A stretch of DNA of 64,000 bases. It comes from Bog-473 sp963745665 (GTDB taxonomy: Bacteria > Actinomycetota > Acidimicrobiia > Acidimicrobiales > RAAP-2). The position numbers and the translations under genes are program-made. Where the stretch lies: positions 1,302,001-1,366,000 of the forward strand of contig CAVUYE010000002.1 in the NCBI GenBank assembly GCA_963745665.1. The letters run 5' to 3'. How positions within the stretch are numbered: position 1 is the first letter of the stretch; the number at the start of each line of letters is the position of its first letter. The notes under the pieces were generated by a model, which searched no databases, was not told the DNA's origin, and saw only the letters and a program-made list of their open reading frames with translations. Below are positions 17,099 through 24,017 of the stretch, one piece after another.

Positions 17099-17512
17099 AT
17101 GGCAACAACTATCTCGGAGTTGGCCCGAAGCCTCGGGCTGCGGAGCGACACGTTGCGCTACTACGAGCGCGTGGGCCTCTTAGAACCAGTAGGTCGCAGT
17201 GAATCCGGTTACCGGCTTTACAACGAGGCGTCAGCCGACAGACTCCGCTTCATCAAAGGTCTCCAACGGATGGGTCTGCGCCTGGGCGACATCAAAGAGG
17301 TTTTGGACGTGCGGGACCGAGGGACGTGCCCCTGCGGTCACACCCAGGTCCTGGTGGAACAGCGACTCGTGGACGTGCAGGCCGAAATGGATCAGCTTGA
17401 AGCGGTTAGGGGTCAACTTCTCGTGCTCAAATCGCGTAACGCTGAGTGCATGGATGCCAATGTGACGGACTGGTCATGCGCAATAGATGTACTGAAAGGA
17501 GGTGGAACGTGA
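17099..17512 (+). CDS. MerR-family metal-responsive regulator
   Basis: 137 aa. N-terminal winged helix (I-S-E-L-A-R-S-L-G-L-R-S-D-T-L-R-Y-Y-E-R), a dimerisation helix, and cysteines in the metal-loop region: T-C-P-C-G-H near residue 78 plus E-C and S-C near the C-terminus. These fit soft-metal (Zn/Cd/Pb/Cu class) sensing. Start ATG 17099 sits directly downstream of its own operator. The stop overlaps the GTG of a cysteine-rich peptide by four bases, and a near-perfect Shine-Dalgarno for that peptide lies within the last codons. Confidence 0.88.
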   Translation: MATTISELARSLGLRSDTLRYYERVGLLEPVGRSESGYRLYNEASADRLRFIKGLQRMGLRLGDIKEVLDVRDRGTCPCGHTQVLVEQRLVDVQAEMDQLEAVRGQLLVLKSRNAECMDANVTDWSCAIDVLKGGGT

Positions 17513-17577
17513 GAGCTTGCCCGCACTGCGGTTGTACCTGCGGGTGCAGTCCTTGCTGTTGCTGCGGAGGTCGCTAG
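17509..17577 (+). CDS. 22-residue cysteine-rich peptide, metallothionein-like, coupled to merR
   Basis: GTG start at 17509 overlapping the merR stop (GTGA), preceded by AAAGGAGGTG at 17496-17505, the strongest ribosome binding site I saw in the window. The peptide reads M-R-A-C-P-H-C-G-C-T-C-G-C-S-P-C-C-C-C-G-G-R: nine Cys and one His in 22 residues, with C-x-C and C-C-C-C clusters typical of metal-thiolate binding. A hairpin follows 10 bases after the stop. No known family recognised; its size is far below described bacterial metallothioneins. Its place behind a metal-sensing MerR suggests a metal buffer or a metal donor to the sensor. The function is inferred, but the coding signal is strong. 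Confidence 0.7.
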   Translation: MRACPHCGCTCGCSPCCCCGGR

Positions 17578-17587
17578 ACCTCTGAGC

Positions 17588-17619
17588 CGACGAGGAGCCG
17601 CCCGGGCGGCGCTTCGTCG
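17588..17619 (+). terminator. Hairpin after the cysteine-rich peptide
   Basis: Arms CGACGA/TCGTCG (17588-17593, 17614-17619) and CCGCCC/GGGCGG form a long, slightly interrupted stem 10 bases after the stop. Probable terminator of the merR-peptide transcript. Confidence 0.55.
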
Positions 17620-17620
17620 T

Positions 17621-17870
17621 AGCAGTGGCGCTCCTTGACAGCCGATTTTTCTTCAGTTCCGACAAGAACTCGGACATGGTCTTCGAACTTCGTGACCAAG
17701 CGCTTCGTCAGGGTGCGACGATCTGCCGGGCTAGTCACTTCCGACTCGACGGCCCTCGACCACGCTCAACGTGTACGCCCACGCCGTGCCCGGCGGAGAT
17801 CGGTCAGCCGCGGAGACTCTGTGGCAACGAGTCAATGCAGCTCGGGCCTCAGAGTCGATTCAGGAATCGC
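17621..17870 (+). pseudogene. Decayed integrase C-terminal remnant
   Basis: Translated in shifting frames it gives V-A-L-L-D-S-R-F-F-F-S-S-D-K, then F-V-T-K-R-F-V-R-V-R-R, then L-N-V-Y-A-H-A-V-P-G-G-D-R with the active-site Tyr. These match the integrase fragments at 9906 and 12182. The H-x-x-R region is deleted between about 17750 and 17760. It is a second integrase copy, showing that module A itself formed from more than one integration. Confidence 0.7.
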
Positions 17871-17905
17871 AGCGGCTTCGGGCGATGTGGCAAGGACCGC
17901 GACTT

Positions 17906-19870
17906 TCACGAGCTCGTCCGCATCGTCGCTGCTTCTACCATCTGAATGTCGGGCGGTTGAATCGCAAGTGGTCCACCGGCGACAGGAACCTGCCACACCA
18001 TGGTCAAATACGGAGTGGGTCCAGTGGTTGAACCCGCCGTACACGGTGCGAACCCGGAGATCGAGAGAGGGACTGCCGGCGATCCAGTCTCGGGGACACA
18101 GAGCCCGGTGCGTTCGTGCCACTGGACGAGCGAGCCGTAGGGCATTGGCGGGTTATTGATGAATGAGTCGGGAAGCAAGTACATCGCAGCCGCAAGAACT
18201 TGCTGTCCTGAGGGTGTCATTGCGTAGACGAGCCCGTCGACGGCAGAGGGATCGAGGGTGCGGCCAGCGGCTTGATTCGCCGTCACAATGGTCGGGTTCA
18301 CGTAGTAGACGACCGGGTAGTCCGTCGGACTGACCGGTTCGTACCCTGCAGCCTGTGCCGCCGCTGGTGACGAGTAGCGAGCCACTGCCTCGCTGGTGGC
18401 TTGGACGTACTGGGTGGCGTTGATCTGTTGGGAGAACGTCGGCTCCGGTGCGCAGCCTTGGGACGCCATGTGGATGTCGGCGGACCCATTGGCGCCGTGA
18501 GCCAACAGGTCCTGGGCCTCTGCAGCGGGCAACGCCGGACCGGTGTAGTGCCAGTTCGATTTGGTGGTGTTCAGTCCAGCCGCCGCGCTGGCGTCGGCCC
18601 CGTTCATGTTCATGTTGGTGCCCGGCCCGGCCATCACCATGTTCGGTGTGTCCTGAATGTCCAGCCCGGTCCTCGGCGTCCCGTTGTTGCCTCGAGTACA
18701 GGTGGCGGTCGTCGAAGTCGCGCCCCCCGAACCCGAGCTCGCCCCGGACATCCCGGTCATGCCGGACATGGCCGTGCTGGTCGACTCTTGGGCGGCCACC
18801 GGGTAGGCGGCGCTGAGGAAGAGCCCCGCCAGCAGGGCGACCAGGCTCCCCAGCACCAACACGGGATATCGAAAAAGCGCGGTCGAGAACGGCGAAAGCC
18901 AAGACGTTGCATCCGCCAGCACGGCCGGCACCATGGCCAGCGCCAGGAGCACGATCAGCGGGCCGGTATTGGGGTCGGTTCCCGAACCCGTAAAGATGCC
19001 GCCGAGACCCTGGCCGCTCACCCAGAAGAAGGTCGCCAACAATCCACCGGCAGCCAGGAACGGGGTCGGTCGGCGGAACATCAGCGGCCCGAACCCAATG
19101 ACGAGGGATCCGATGGCCAGGAGCCAGGTGGTCCACACGCCGCCGCTGCCGAAATGGTTGCCGAAGCTGCTGAGAAAGTGGGAGTAGGCACTCGGCTCCC
19201 CCGATGACATGCCCGTGATCGCACTCGACACCGACGTCAGAGTCCGGTTGTTGGGGAGGAGGAACAGGACCGCCGCCAGCGACCAGTACCCGCACCACAC
19301 CAGCGATGGAGTCACCGCTCCACCGATGCCCTGTCCGGCGGCCGAAGACGCGACGCCGAAGCTCAGTCCGGTCTCCTGGCCCTCATCGGAGGGAGCAGAA
19401 CGCGGCCATGCCATGAGCCCGATCAGTCCGTACAGGAACACCGAGCCCGGGGCGCCGGTGAGGGCAGAGGCCGAGCCGGTGAAGATCAGGCCAAGCCCTT
19501 CTCCGAAGAACCAGACGCCGAAAGCCCAGAAGAACGACACGGCAAGGGCGGGTCGCACGGTCCGGCGGAACAACAACCCCAGTCCGATGGCTACCTGAAT
19601 GAGCGCAAAGAAGGTGTTCCAGACCGCGACATGGGGTCCGACGAAGTTGCCCACATTGGTGATGATCCACCTGATGATGTCGGGCTGATTGTGGGCGTTG
19701 TTCAACAGGTAGGTCGTGGTGAAGTTGCTGCTGAACATGTAGGGCTGGAACTGCAGGCCGGCGTCGAGGAGCCAGAACAGCCCCAAGACGATTTGAAGGG
19801 CGCGCTGTGTCCGCACGAGGCGGAAGTCCCGACATCGGCTCGTGCCGGAAGCTTCGGTGGCGTCAAACAT
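17906..19870 (-). CDS. Large membrane protein with periplasmic Met/His-containing tail, in a copper/oxidase-assembly cluster
   Basis: 654 aa. The N-terminal ~370 residues hold about nine to ten hydrophobic segments arranged as two similar halves (each with a Q-G-L/E-G-L-G-x-I-F-T-G-S motif), resembling a duplicated DoxX-like membrane unit. A long extracytoplasmic part follows, first Met/Gly/Ser-rich (M-S-G-M-T-G-M-S-G, N-M-N-M-N) then a folded domain. Met-rich stretches often bind copper. It lies 101 bases downstream of sco1 on the same strand, so a role with copper delivery to a haem-copper oxidase is plausible. I do not recognise a characterised family. Confidence 0.65.
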   Translation of the reverse strand: MFDATEASGTSRCRDFRLVRTQRALQIVLGLFWLLDAGLQFQPYMFSSNFTTTYLLNNAHNQPDIIRWIITNVGNFVGPHVAVWNTFFALIQVAIGLGLLFRRTVRPALAVSFFWAFGVWFFGEGLGLIFTGSASALTGAPGSVFLYGLIGLMAWPRSAPSDEGQETGLSFGVASSAAGQGIGGAVTPSLVWCGYWSLAAVLFLLPNNRTLTSVSSAITGMSSGEPSAYSHFLSSFGNHFGSGGVWTTWLLAIGSLVIGFGPLMFRRPTPFLAAGGLLATFFWVSGQGLGGIFTGSGTDPNTGPLIVLLALAMVPAVLADATSWLSPFSTALFRYPVLVLGSLVALLAGLFLSAAYPVAAQESTSTAMSGMTGMSGASSGSGGATSTTATCTRGNNGTPRTGLDIQDTPNMVMAGPGTNMNMNGADASAAAGLNTTKSNWHYTGPALPAAEAQDLLAHGANGSADIHMASQGCAPEPTFSQQINATQYVQATSEAVARYSSPAAAQAAGYEPVSPTDYPVVYYVNPTIVTANQAAGRTLDPSAVDGLVYAMTPSGQQVLAAAMYLLPDSFINNPPMPYGSLVQWHERTGLCVPETGSPAVPLSISGFAPCTAGSTTGPTPYLTMVWQVPVAGGPLAIQPPDIQMVEAATMRTSS

Positions 19871-19971
19871 GCTTCGTGTCCCCCCAATCGATCCATCCAG
19901 GTCGGTCTTCTCGCACCACGCGGTACGGTGCCACTACGCCCCTAATGTCCGGCGAAGACGGTCGGAGGCCA

Positions 19972-20751
19972 CTACGTGTTCGCTCCGCCTGGGATGTTCT
20001 GACCCACCAGCCAGCTGATGGAGCTCAGTGCGTCGGAGAGTGACCAATTGGGATTGGCTTGGCGCTCGAGGTTCTGCAGTCCGCCGGCGTTGAGCAGATT
20101 CGTCAGATTCTGACCAAGGCGTCCATTGAGATTGGGTGGATTCGAGTCGCTGAAGCGCTCGTGGCCGGCGGAGTCGATGAGGAAGTAGCCATCGGTGTGG
20201 TCGACGTCGTAGGTCAGCGGCGTACCGGTGTACCAGTCGATCTTGGCTGGCTGCTCCTCAGGGACGATCTGCACCGAGACGCCGAGGAACTTCCACAATG
20301 CATTGAGGTTGGCCGGGGTACCGGTGGCCAGGACCCAATCGGCACCGAATTCCTTGGAGTACGCAGCCAGACGAGCAGGGGTGTCGCGCCCGGGATCCAC
20401 CGTGATCTCCATGAACACCACCTTGCTTCCCAAACCGTCCATTCGGACGTCGCGTTGCAGGGCGATGAACGCACCGGTGACGAGAGGGCATTCGTCCTGG
20501 CAGAGGGAGAGAAACGGGGCCATCACGATGTCCTTGCCGCGGTACGCAGCGAGTGAGGTCGGAGTCCCGGAACTCGAGATCAGCGGGATATTCGGTATGG
20601 CGCGGTTCACCACCAGGCCCTGGGAGGCCGACGGAGCCGGCGGATCGCCCGAGTTTCCACACGCGGCCAGCAGGGTTCCGAGAACGAAGAGCACGAGCAG
20701 TACCCCTGCCAGAGGTCGCCCCCGACGAATCCGCCTCGACCGAGGAATCAC
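19972..20751 (-). CDS. SCO1/SenC-family copper chaperone lipoprotein
   Basis: Thioredoxin-fold protein delivering copper to the CuA/CuB centre of cytochrome oxidase. 259 aa from the GTG at 20751. Lipobox L-L-A-A-C with Cys31 as lipid anchor; copper ligands Cys84 and Cys88 in L-C-Q-D-E-C-P and the distal His185 in D-H-T-D-G-Y-F, all intact. The GTG overlaps the ctaG stop (GTGA), so the two are coupled. The frame is open to 20904, but that region is antisense-like within ctaG. Confidence 0.9.
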   Translation of the reverse strand: MIPRSRRIRRGRPLAGVLLVLFVLGTLLAACGNSGDPPAPSASQGLVVNRAIPNIPLISSSGTPTSLAAYRGKDIVMAPFLSLCQDECPLVTGAFIALQRDVRMDGLGSKVVFMEITVDPGRDTPARLAAYSKEFGADWVLATGTPANLNALWKFLGVSVQIVPEEQPAKIDWYTGTPLTYDVDHTDGYFLIDSAGHERFSDSNPPNLNGRLGQNLTNLLNAGGLQNLERQANPNWSLSDALSSISWLVGQNIPGGANT

Positions 20752-21662
20752 GGCCCAGACGAAGCAGTTGCAGATCTCGACTCGACTTCCCGCTCTGCAT
20801 CCAGCTGTCGGTCGACTCGAACTGCTCTGCGCTCGTCCATGTGCATCCAACGCAAGGCGACGGGGATCATCGGCCACAGCATGAGGGTGTCGCCGACGAC
20901 CCACATGATGTCGCCGCCCACGTGGAGGTCGGTGACGTACGAAGGCCCCCAGGTTCGATGCGTGGCGAAGTACGCCGGGAAGAGCTCACTGTGGGCACCG
21001 GTCAGAGACAGGCCCGTGAACGTGTCAATCGGGATGGCCAGGAACAAGTAGAAGAACTGCAGGGCAGGGTGGAGGCGATAGGCGTTGGGATCGCTCCCGA
21101 AGATCTGGCGCCAGAACAGGTATCCCACGACGAGAAACGCCAGGTGCTCGGCATTGTGGATGTTCTCGTGTTCGAGCGTGAGGTTGTACCAGCTCGTCAG
21201 ATGGCTCACCGGAATGATCACGGCGTAGAGCACGAAGGCGGTGACGGGATGCCCGAAGAGCTTGGCGACCCGAGAGCGCAGCGCCTCAGTGACGACGATG
21301 TGTGCGGTGCCCGAGGTCGAGCGCCAGGCCAGGTCCAGGGGGGAGGCGATGGCAAAGAGGGGAGCAGCAACCATGATCAGGATGAGGTGCTGAATCATGT
21401 GGTCCCAGAAGAGTTCGCCGTCGTAGACACCGACGAAGCTGAAGATCGCCACGCCCGTGGTGCACAGCGCACCGAGCCAGGCGATCGTTTTGCCAACAGA
21501 CCACGGGTGGCGAGGGTGCAGGGCGTTGTTGCGCTTGACGGCCCAGAGGTAGAGGACCAACGCCACCAGGATCATCGCCACCGGGACGAAGTCGAACTGC
21601 GTCGAAAAGAGTTGGTGGCCGGCGAGCGGCGGCAGGGACTCGTCGTCGAGGACTGCGATCAC
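20748..21662 (-). CDS. ctaG: CtaG-type cytochrome c oxidase assembly protein
   Basis: 304-aa polytopic membrane protein of the caa3_CtaG family, needed for haem-copper oxidase assembly. About seven hydrophobic segments with conserved histidines in membrane-edge positions (H-M-I-Q-H-L, H-E-N-I-H-N-A-E-H, D-L-H-V-G-G-D). It starts with GTG 21662, only ten bases from the BlaI-type operator at 21673, so it should be repressed by the divergent regulator. First gene of a ctaG-sco1-membrane protein operon. Confidence 0.87.
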   Translation of the reverse strand: MIAVLDDESLPPLAGHQLFSTQFDFVPVAMILVALVLYLWAVKRNNALHPRHPWSVGKTIAWLGALCTTGVAIFSFVGVYDGELFWDHMIQHLILIMVAAPLFAIASPLDLAWRSTSGTAHIVVTEALRSRVAKLFGHPVTAFVLYAVIIPVSHLTSWYNLTLEHENIHNAEHLAFLVVGYLFWRQIFGSDPNAYRLHPALQFFYLFLAIPIDTFTGLSLTGAHSELFPAYFATHRTWGPSYVTDLHVGGDIMWVVGDTLMLWPMIPVALRWMHMDERRAVRVDRQLDAEREVESRSATASSGP

Positions 21663-21672
21663 GAGGGCGAAC

Positions 21673-21718
21673 GTACTACTACATAACGTAGTAGTACAAC
21701 TACGGTGCGTAGTAGTAG
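21673..21718. promoter_or_regulatory. BlaI/CopY-type operators between ctaG and blaI
   Basis: A perfect inverted repeat with 10-base arms GTACTACTAC / GTAGTAGTAC (21673-21682, 21688-21697) around ATAAC, followed by a second site ACTAC-GGTGC-GTAGT (21699-21713) that continues as GTAGTAGTAG to 21718. The T-A-C/G-T-A core matches the style of BlaI/MecI/CopY boxes. The two sites cover the start region of both divergent operons. Confidence 0.85.
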
Positions 21719-21772
21719 AACGGGGTGCGTGATGAGGGATACCGCAGCGGCAACGGATCAGGAGGAACGCCC

Positions 21773-22147
21773 ATGAGGCGGCTGGGCGAGCTGGAACGCC
21801 GCGTGATGGACGTCCTGTGGGATTCCGAGGCCCAACCGCTCACCGGTCGAGAGGTGGCGGATCAACTGCCCGACAGGGCCTACACCACGGTGCTGACGAT
21901 CCTCGAGCGCTTGCGCCGGAAAAACCTGGTCGAGCGCAGCACAGACGGCCGGACCCATCGCTTCGCGGCGGCAGACACCCGTGAGGCCTACCGAGCCGAG
22001 TTGATGCTCGATGCCCTCGGTGAAGCGACGACCAACAGGGGCGCCGTGCTTGTCCGTTTTGCTGAGTCGGTGTCGCCCGACGAGGCGGAGATCCTCCGGC
22101 GAGCCCTGGACGAAGCTCCAGGGAACCCTACGGAGAAGAGCAAGTGA
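21773..22147 (+). CDS. BlaI/MecI/CopY-family repressor
   Basis: 124-aa winged-helix repressor: L-G-E-L-E-R-R-V-M-D-V-L-W at the N-terminus, then Y-T-T-V-L-T-I-L-E-R-L (recognition helix) and a C-terminal dimerisation part. ATG 21773 follows AGGAGG (21761-21766). In BlaR-BlaI systems the repressor is cleaved when the membrane protease is activated; the protease partner here overlaps its stop by four bases (ATGA). Likely represses both itself and the ctaG-sco1 operon from the shared operators. Confidence 0.9.
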   Translation: MRRLGELERRVMDVLWDSEAQPLTGREVADQLPDRAYTTVLTILERLRRKNLVERSTDGRTHRFAAADTREAYRAELMLDALGEATTNRGAVLVRFAESVSPDEAEILRRALDEAPGNPTEKSK

Positions 22148-23061
22148 ACCTCTTCGTTGCGGCGGGACTCCTCGCCGTTCTCTCCGTGGCGCTCCTCGGT
22201 CCCTTCTCGAAATGGCTCTCGCGCGCTGCATGGGTGTCGCAAGCCCCTCGTGCAGCGGTGCTCTGCTGGCAATCCATCGGACTCGGCGCTATCGCCGCCG
22301 GCATCGGAGCCGGACTCTCCGTGGCCGTAGCGCGCTATCGGCTCGGGTTCGCCGGCGGCGTCAGGGAGCTGGTTGGCGGCCTCTTCAGTGGCCACCCTCT
22401 GCAGGGCCTGGGCCTCTACGACGCACTCGCGCTGACGCTCGCGGCCGACCTCGGCATTGTGCTCGTCGTCATCTTCGGCTCGCTGATGGTCCGGACGGTC
22501 CGGTCGAGGGCTCGGCACCGCCGCCTTCTGGACCTTGTCGCACATCAATCGGCTGCCTACCCTGGGACCGACCTCATTTCGGACAGTCGGACGGTTGCCT
22601 ACTGCGTGCCAGGCCTCCATCCGAGGATCGTGTTGAGCGAAGGGACCCTGCGGCTGCTGGGTCCGGGGGAAATAGCTGCGGTCATTGCGCATGAACGAGG
22701 CCATGTGCAAGAGCGTCACGGGCTCGTGATGCTCCCGATGCTCGGGCTGAAAAATCTGTTTCGGTGGATTCCCTACGCTCGCCTGGCACCCCGAGAGATC
22801 GCCACGCTCCTCGAGATGTCGGCTGACGACTATTCCGCTCGGCGCTATGACCCGCTGACACTTGCCGGGGCCCTCGTTGACATGGCGGCGTCTGGGTGCG
22901 CCCCGCGATGTGCGCTCTCGGCCGCCGGTTCGGATGTGCCCCGAAGGGTCAGCCGGTTGCTCTCGAGTTCGCGAAACTCCAAAGGAACCGCGTTGGTGTC
23001 TGGTCTCTTGGCGGGCACGGTGCTTGTTCTGCCTCTGGCAGTTGTGGCGTTGTCGGGATGA
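22144..23061 (+). CDS. M56 (BlaR1-like) membrane metalloprotease
   Basis: 305 aa with about four transmembrane segments and a cytoplasmic-facing zinc protease site H-E-R-G-H (His183, Glu184, His187), with a likely third ligand in E-M-S-A-D-D. Unlike BlaR1 it has no C-terminal penicillin-binding sensor domain, so it senses something else or acts with a partner. It is coupled to the BlaI-type gene and probably inactivates that repressor. It ends right before the conserved module right end. Confidence 0.87.
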   Translation: MNLFVAAGLLAVLSVALLGPFSKWLSRAAWVSQAPRAAVLCWQSIGLGAIAAGIGAGLSVAVARYRLGFAGGVRELVGGLFSGHPLQGLGLYDALALTLAADLGIVLVVIFGSLMVRTVRSRARHRRLLDLVAHQSAAYPGTDLISDSRTVAYCVPGLHPRIVLSEGTLRLLGPGEIAAVIAHERGHVQERHGLVMLPMLGLKNLFRWIPYARLAPREIATLLEMSADDYSARRYDPLTLAGALVDMAASGCAPRCALSAAGSDVPRRVSRLLSSSRNSKGTALVSGLLAGTVLVLPLAVVALSG

Positions 23062-23077
23062 TCGCCACGAGCTCGTA

Positions 23078-23182
23078 GTAGACCGCTCTACAACAGGGCT
23101 GAATTCAGTCGGATTCGGTGGACATTCCGAAGACGGGAGGCCAGCTCAGAGGACTTGGCGGCACACCATGGACGATCTCAAA
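23078..23182 (+). repeat. Conserved module right end (copy 1)
   Basis: Begins with the palindrome GTAGACCGCTCTAC (23078-23091) and runs through CAACAGGG, GAATTC and CCAGCTCAG to the att site. The same order and sequence recur at 30185-30289 (roughly 80 percent identical by eye), and the palindrome plus first ~30 bases recur at 55260. I read this as the right end of an integrative element family. Together with the following att site and integrase remnant it fills the gene-free stretch 23062-23615. Confidence 0.7.
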
Positions 23183-23237
23183 CACCTTGCCAAGGTGAGG
23201 GTCGCGGGTTCGAATCTCGTCTTCCGCTTTCGAGAAA
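23183..23237 (+). other. att site 2 (tRNA-Gly 3' half copy)
   Basis: Repeats 9749-9802 with two base changes in the tRNA part (CCCGT to CTCGT in the T-arm; TCTCGAG to TTTCGAG just outside) and continues TTCGAGAAAC. The acceptor 5' half and D-arm are absent, so it is not a tRNA gene. Confidence 0.85.
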
Positions 23238-23295
23238 CAAGTGGCTCTCCAGCTGGGCCGATGTGATCGGCCTCCGAATTCAGCTCACCCTTTCT

Positions 23296-23325
23296 GCCCA
23301 TCACCGCCCATCACTTGCCCATCAC
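23296..23325 (+). repeat. GCCCATCAC triple repeat after att site 2
   Basis: Three exact GCCCATCAC copies at 23296, 23306 and 23317, with the spacing seen at 9859-9888, followed by GGGACAAGGC and the integrase remnant. Confidence 0.65.
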
Positions 23326-23342
23326 GGGACAAGGCCTCAGCG

Positions 23343-23600
23343 ATGGATGCATGGGTTCGATTGGTCAACGACGGACGAACTCGTTAGGGCTCAGGGTCTA
23401 CTGAGGGACCGATCCAGTCTCGGCAAGCGTCGCGCGCTGTACTCGCACCGTGCGGGTCGACCCATCAGCAATCATACGAGACCATGGCGCTCGCCGGCTC
23501 ACATCTACACCCTCCTGCAATCGAAGCCGCAACGACTGTCGCAGTACTCCTCGATCAGTGATGGTGGGAAAAGCACCGGCTTATCTCAGTCCCCGGCTCG
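23343..23600 (+). pseudogene. Decayed integrase N-terminal remnant
   Basis: Starts ATGGATGCATGGGTTCGATT, colinear with the integrase start at 9906. In broken frames it still shows a relic of the S-S-G-K-R-R stretch and the later T-V-A-V-L-L-D-Q segment, with stops and frameshifts. The rest of the gene is lost; the lipoprotein gene of module B begins on the other strand. Confidence 0.7.
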
Positions 23601-23615
23601 CCCGCACGAACGGCT

Positions 23616-24017
23616 CTAGCTTTCTTGGCAATCGATCTCGACGTCGCTCGTGACGTCGTTGGTCACGATCACCGGACCTGATGCCTGACACCCGCCAACG
23701 CCCCCTTTGAACTCGGGACTCCGTCCTTCGACGGTGTAGCGCCCGACGGGCAGGTGCGCTGAGAACCGGCCGTTGGCGGAGAGTTCGATGGTGGCGATGT
23801 TCCCGTTCGACCCATGGAACGTGACGGAGCCGCTGAGCGGTCGCGGCCCCGCCCCAACCGAACCACCGACAGCTTGGAGTGTGCCGTCAAGAGTTCCCTC
23901 GTCCGCAGGGGACGAACAGCCGGCGAACGATACCCCCGCACAGAGTGCCGCGAGTCCCGCGAGGAGGATCAGTGGAGCCCGACGAACGGCACTATTCGGT
24001 TTGGCCACACTGATCAT
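23616..24017 (-). CDS. Lipoprotein with a carboxypeptidase-regulatory-like beta domain
   Basis: 133 aa. Signal peptide with lipobox F-A-G-C (Cys34), then a beta-sandwich-like domain with S-G-S-V-T-F-H, G-R-F-S-A-H-L-P-V-G-R-Y-T-V-E-G, a pattern of carboxypeptidase-regulatory/CNA-B-like domains, and two further Cys near the end (possible disulphide). ATG 24017 overlaps the permease stop by four bases. Last gene of the padR-ABC operon; probably an extracytoplasmic accessory of that transporter. Confidence 0.75.
   Translation of the reverse strand: MISVAKPNSAVRRAPLILLAGLAALCAGVSFAGCSSPADEGTLDGTLQAVGGSVGAGPRPLSGSVTFHGSNGNIATIELSANGRFSAHLPVGRYTVEGRSPEFKGGVGGCQASGPVIVTNDVTSDVEIDCQES

Noticed and set aside
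23183..23237. Possible additional tRNA-Gly genes at 23183, 30290, 46559, 47691 and 50213
   Set aside because: Each has only the anticodon-stem-to-acceptor 3' half; no 5' acceptor strand or D-arm precedes any of them, so they cannot fold as tRNAs.
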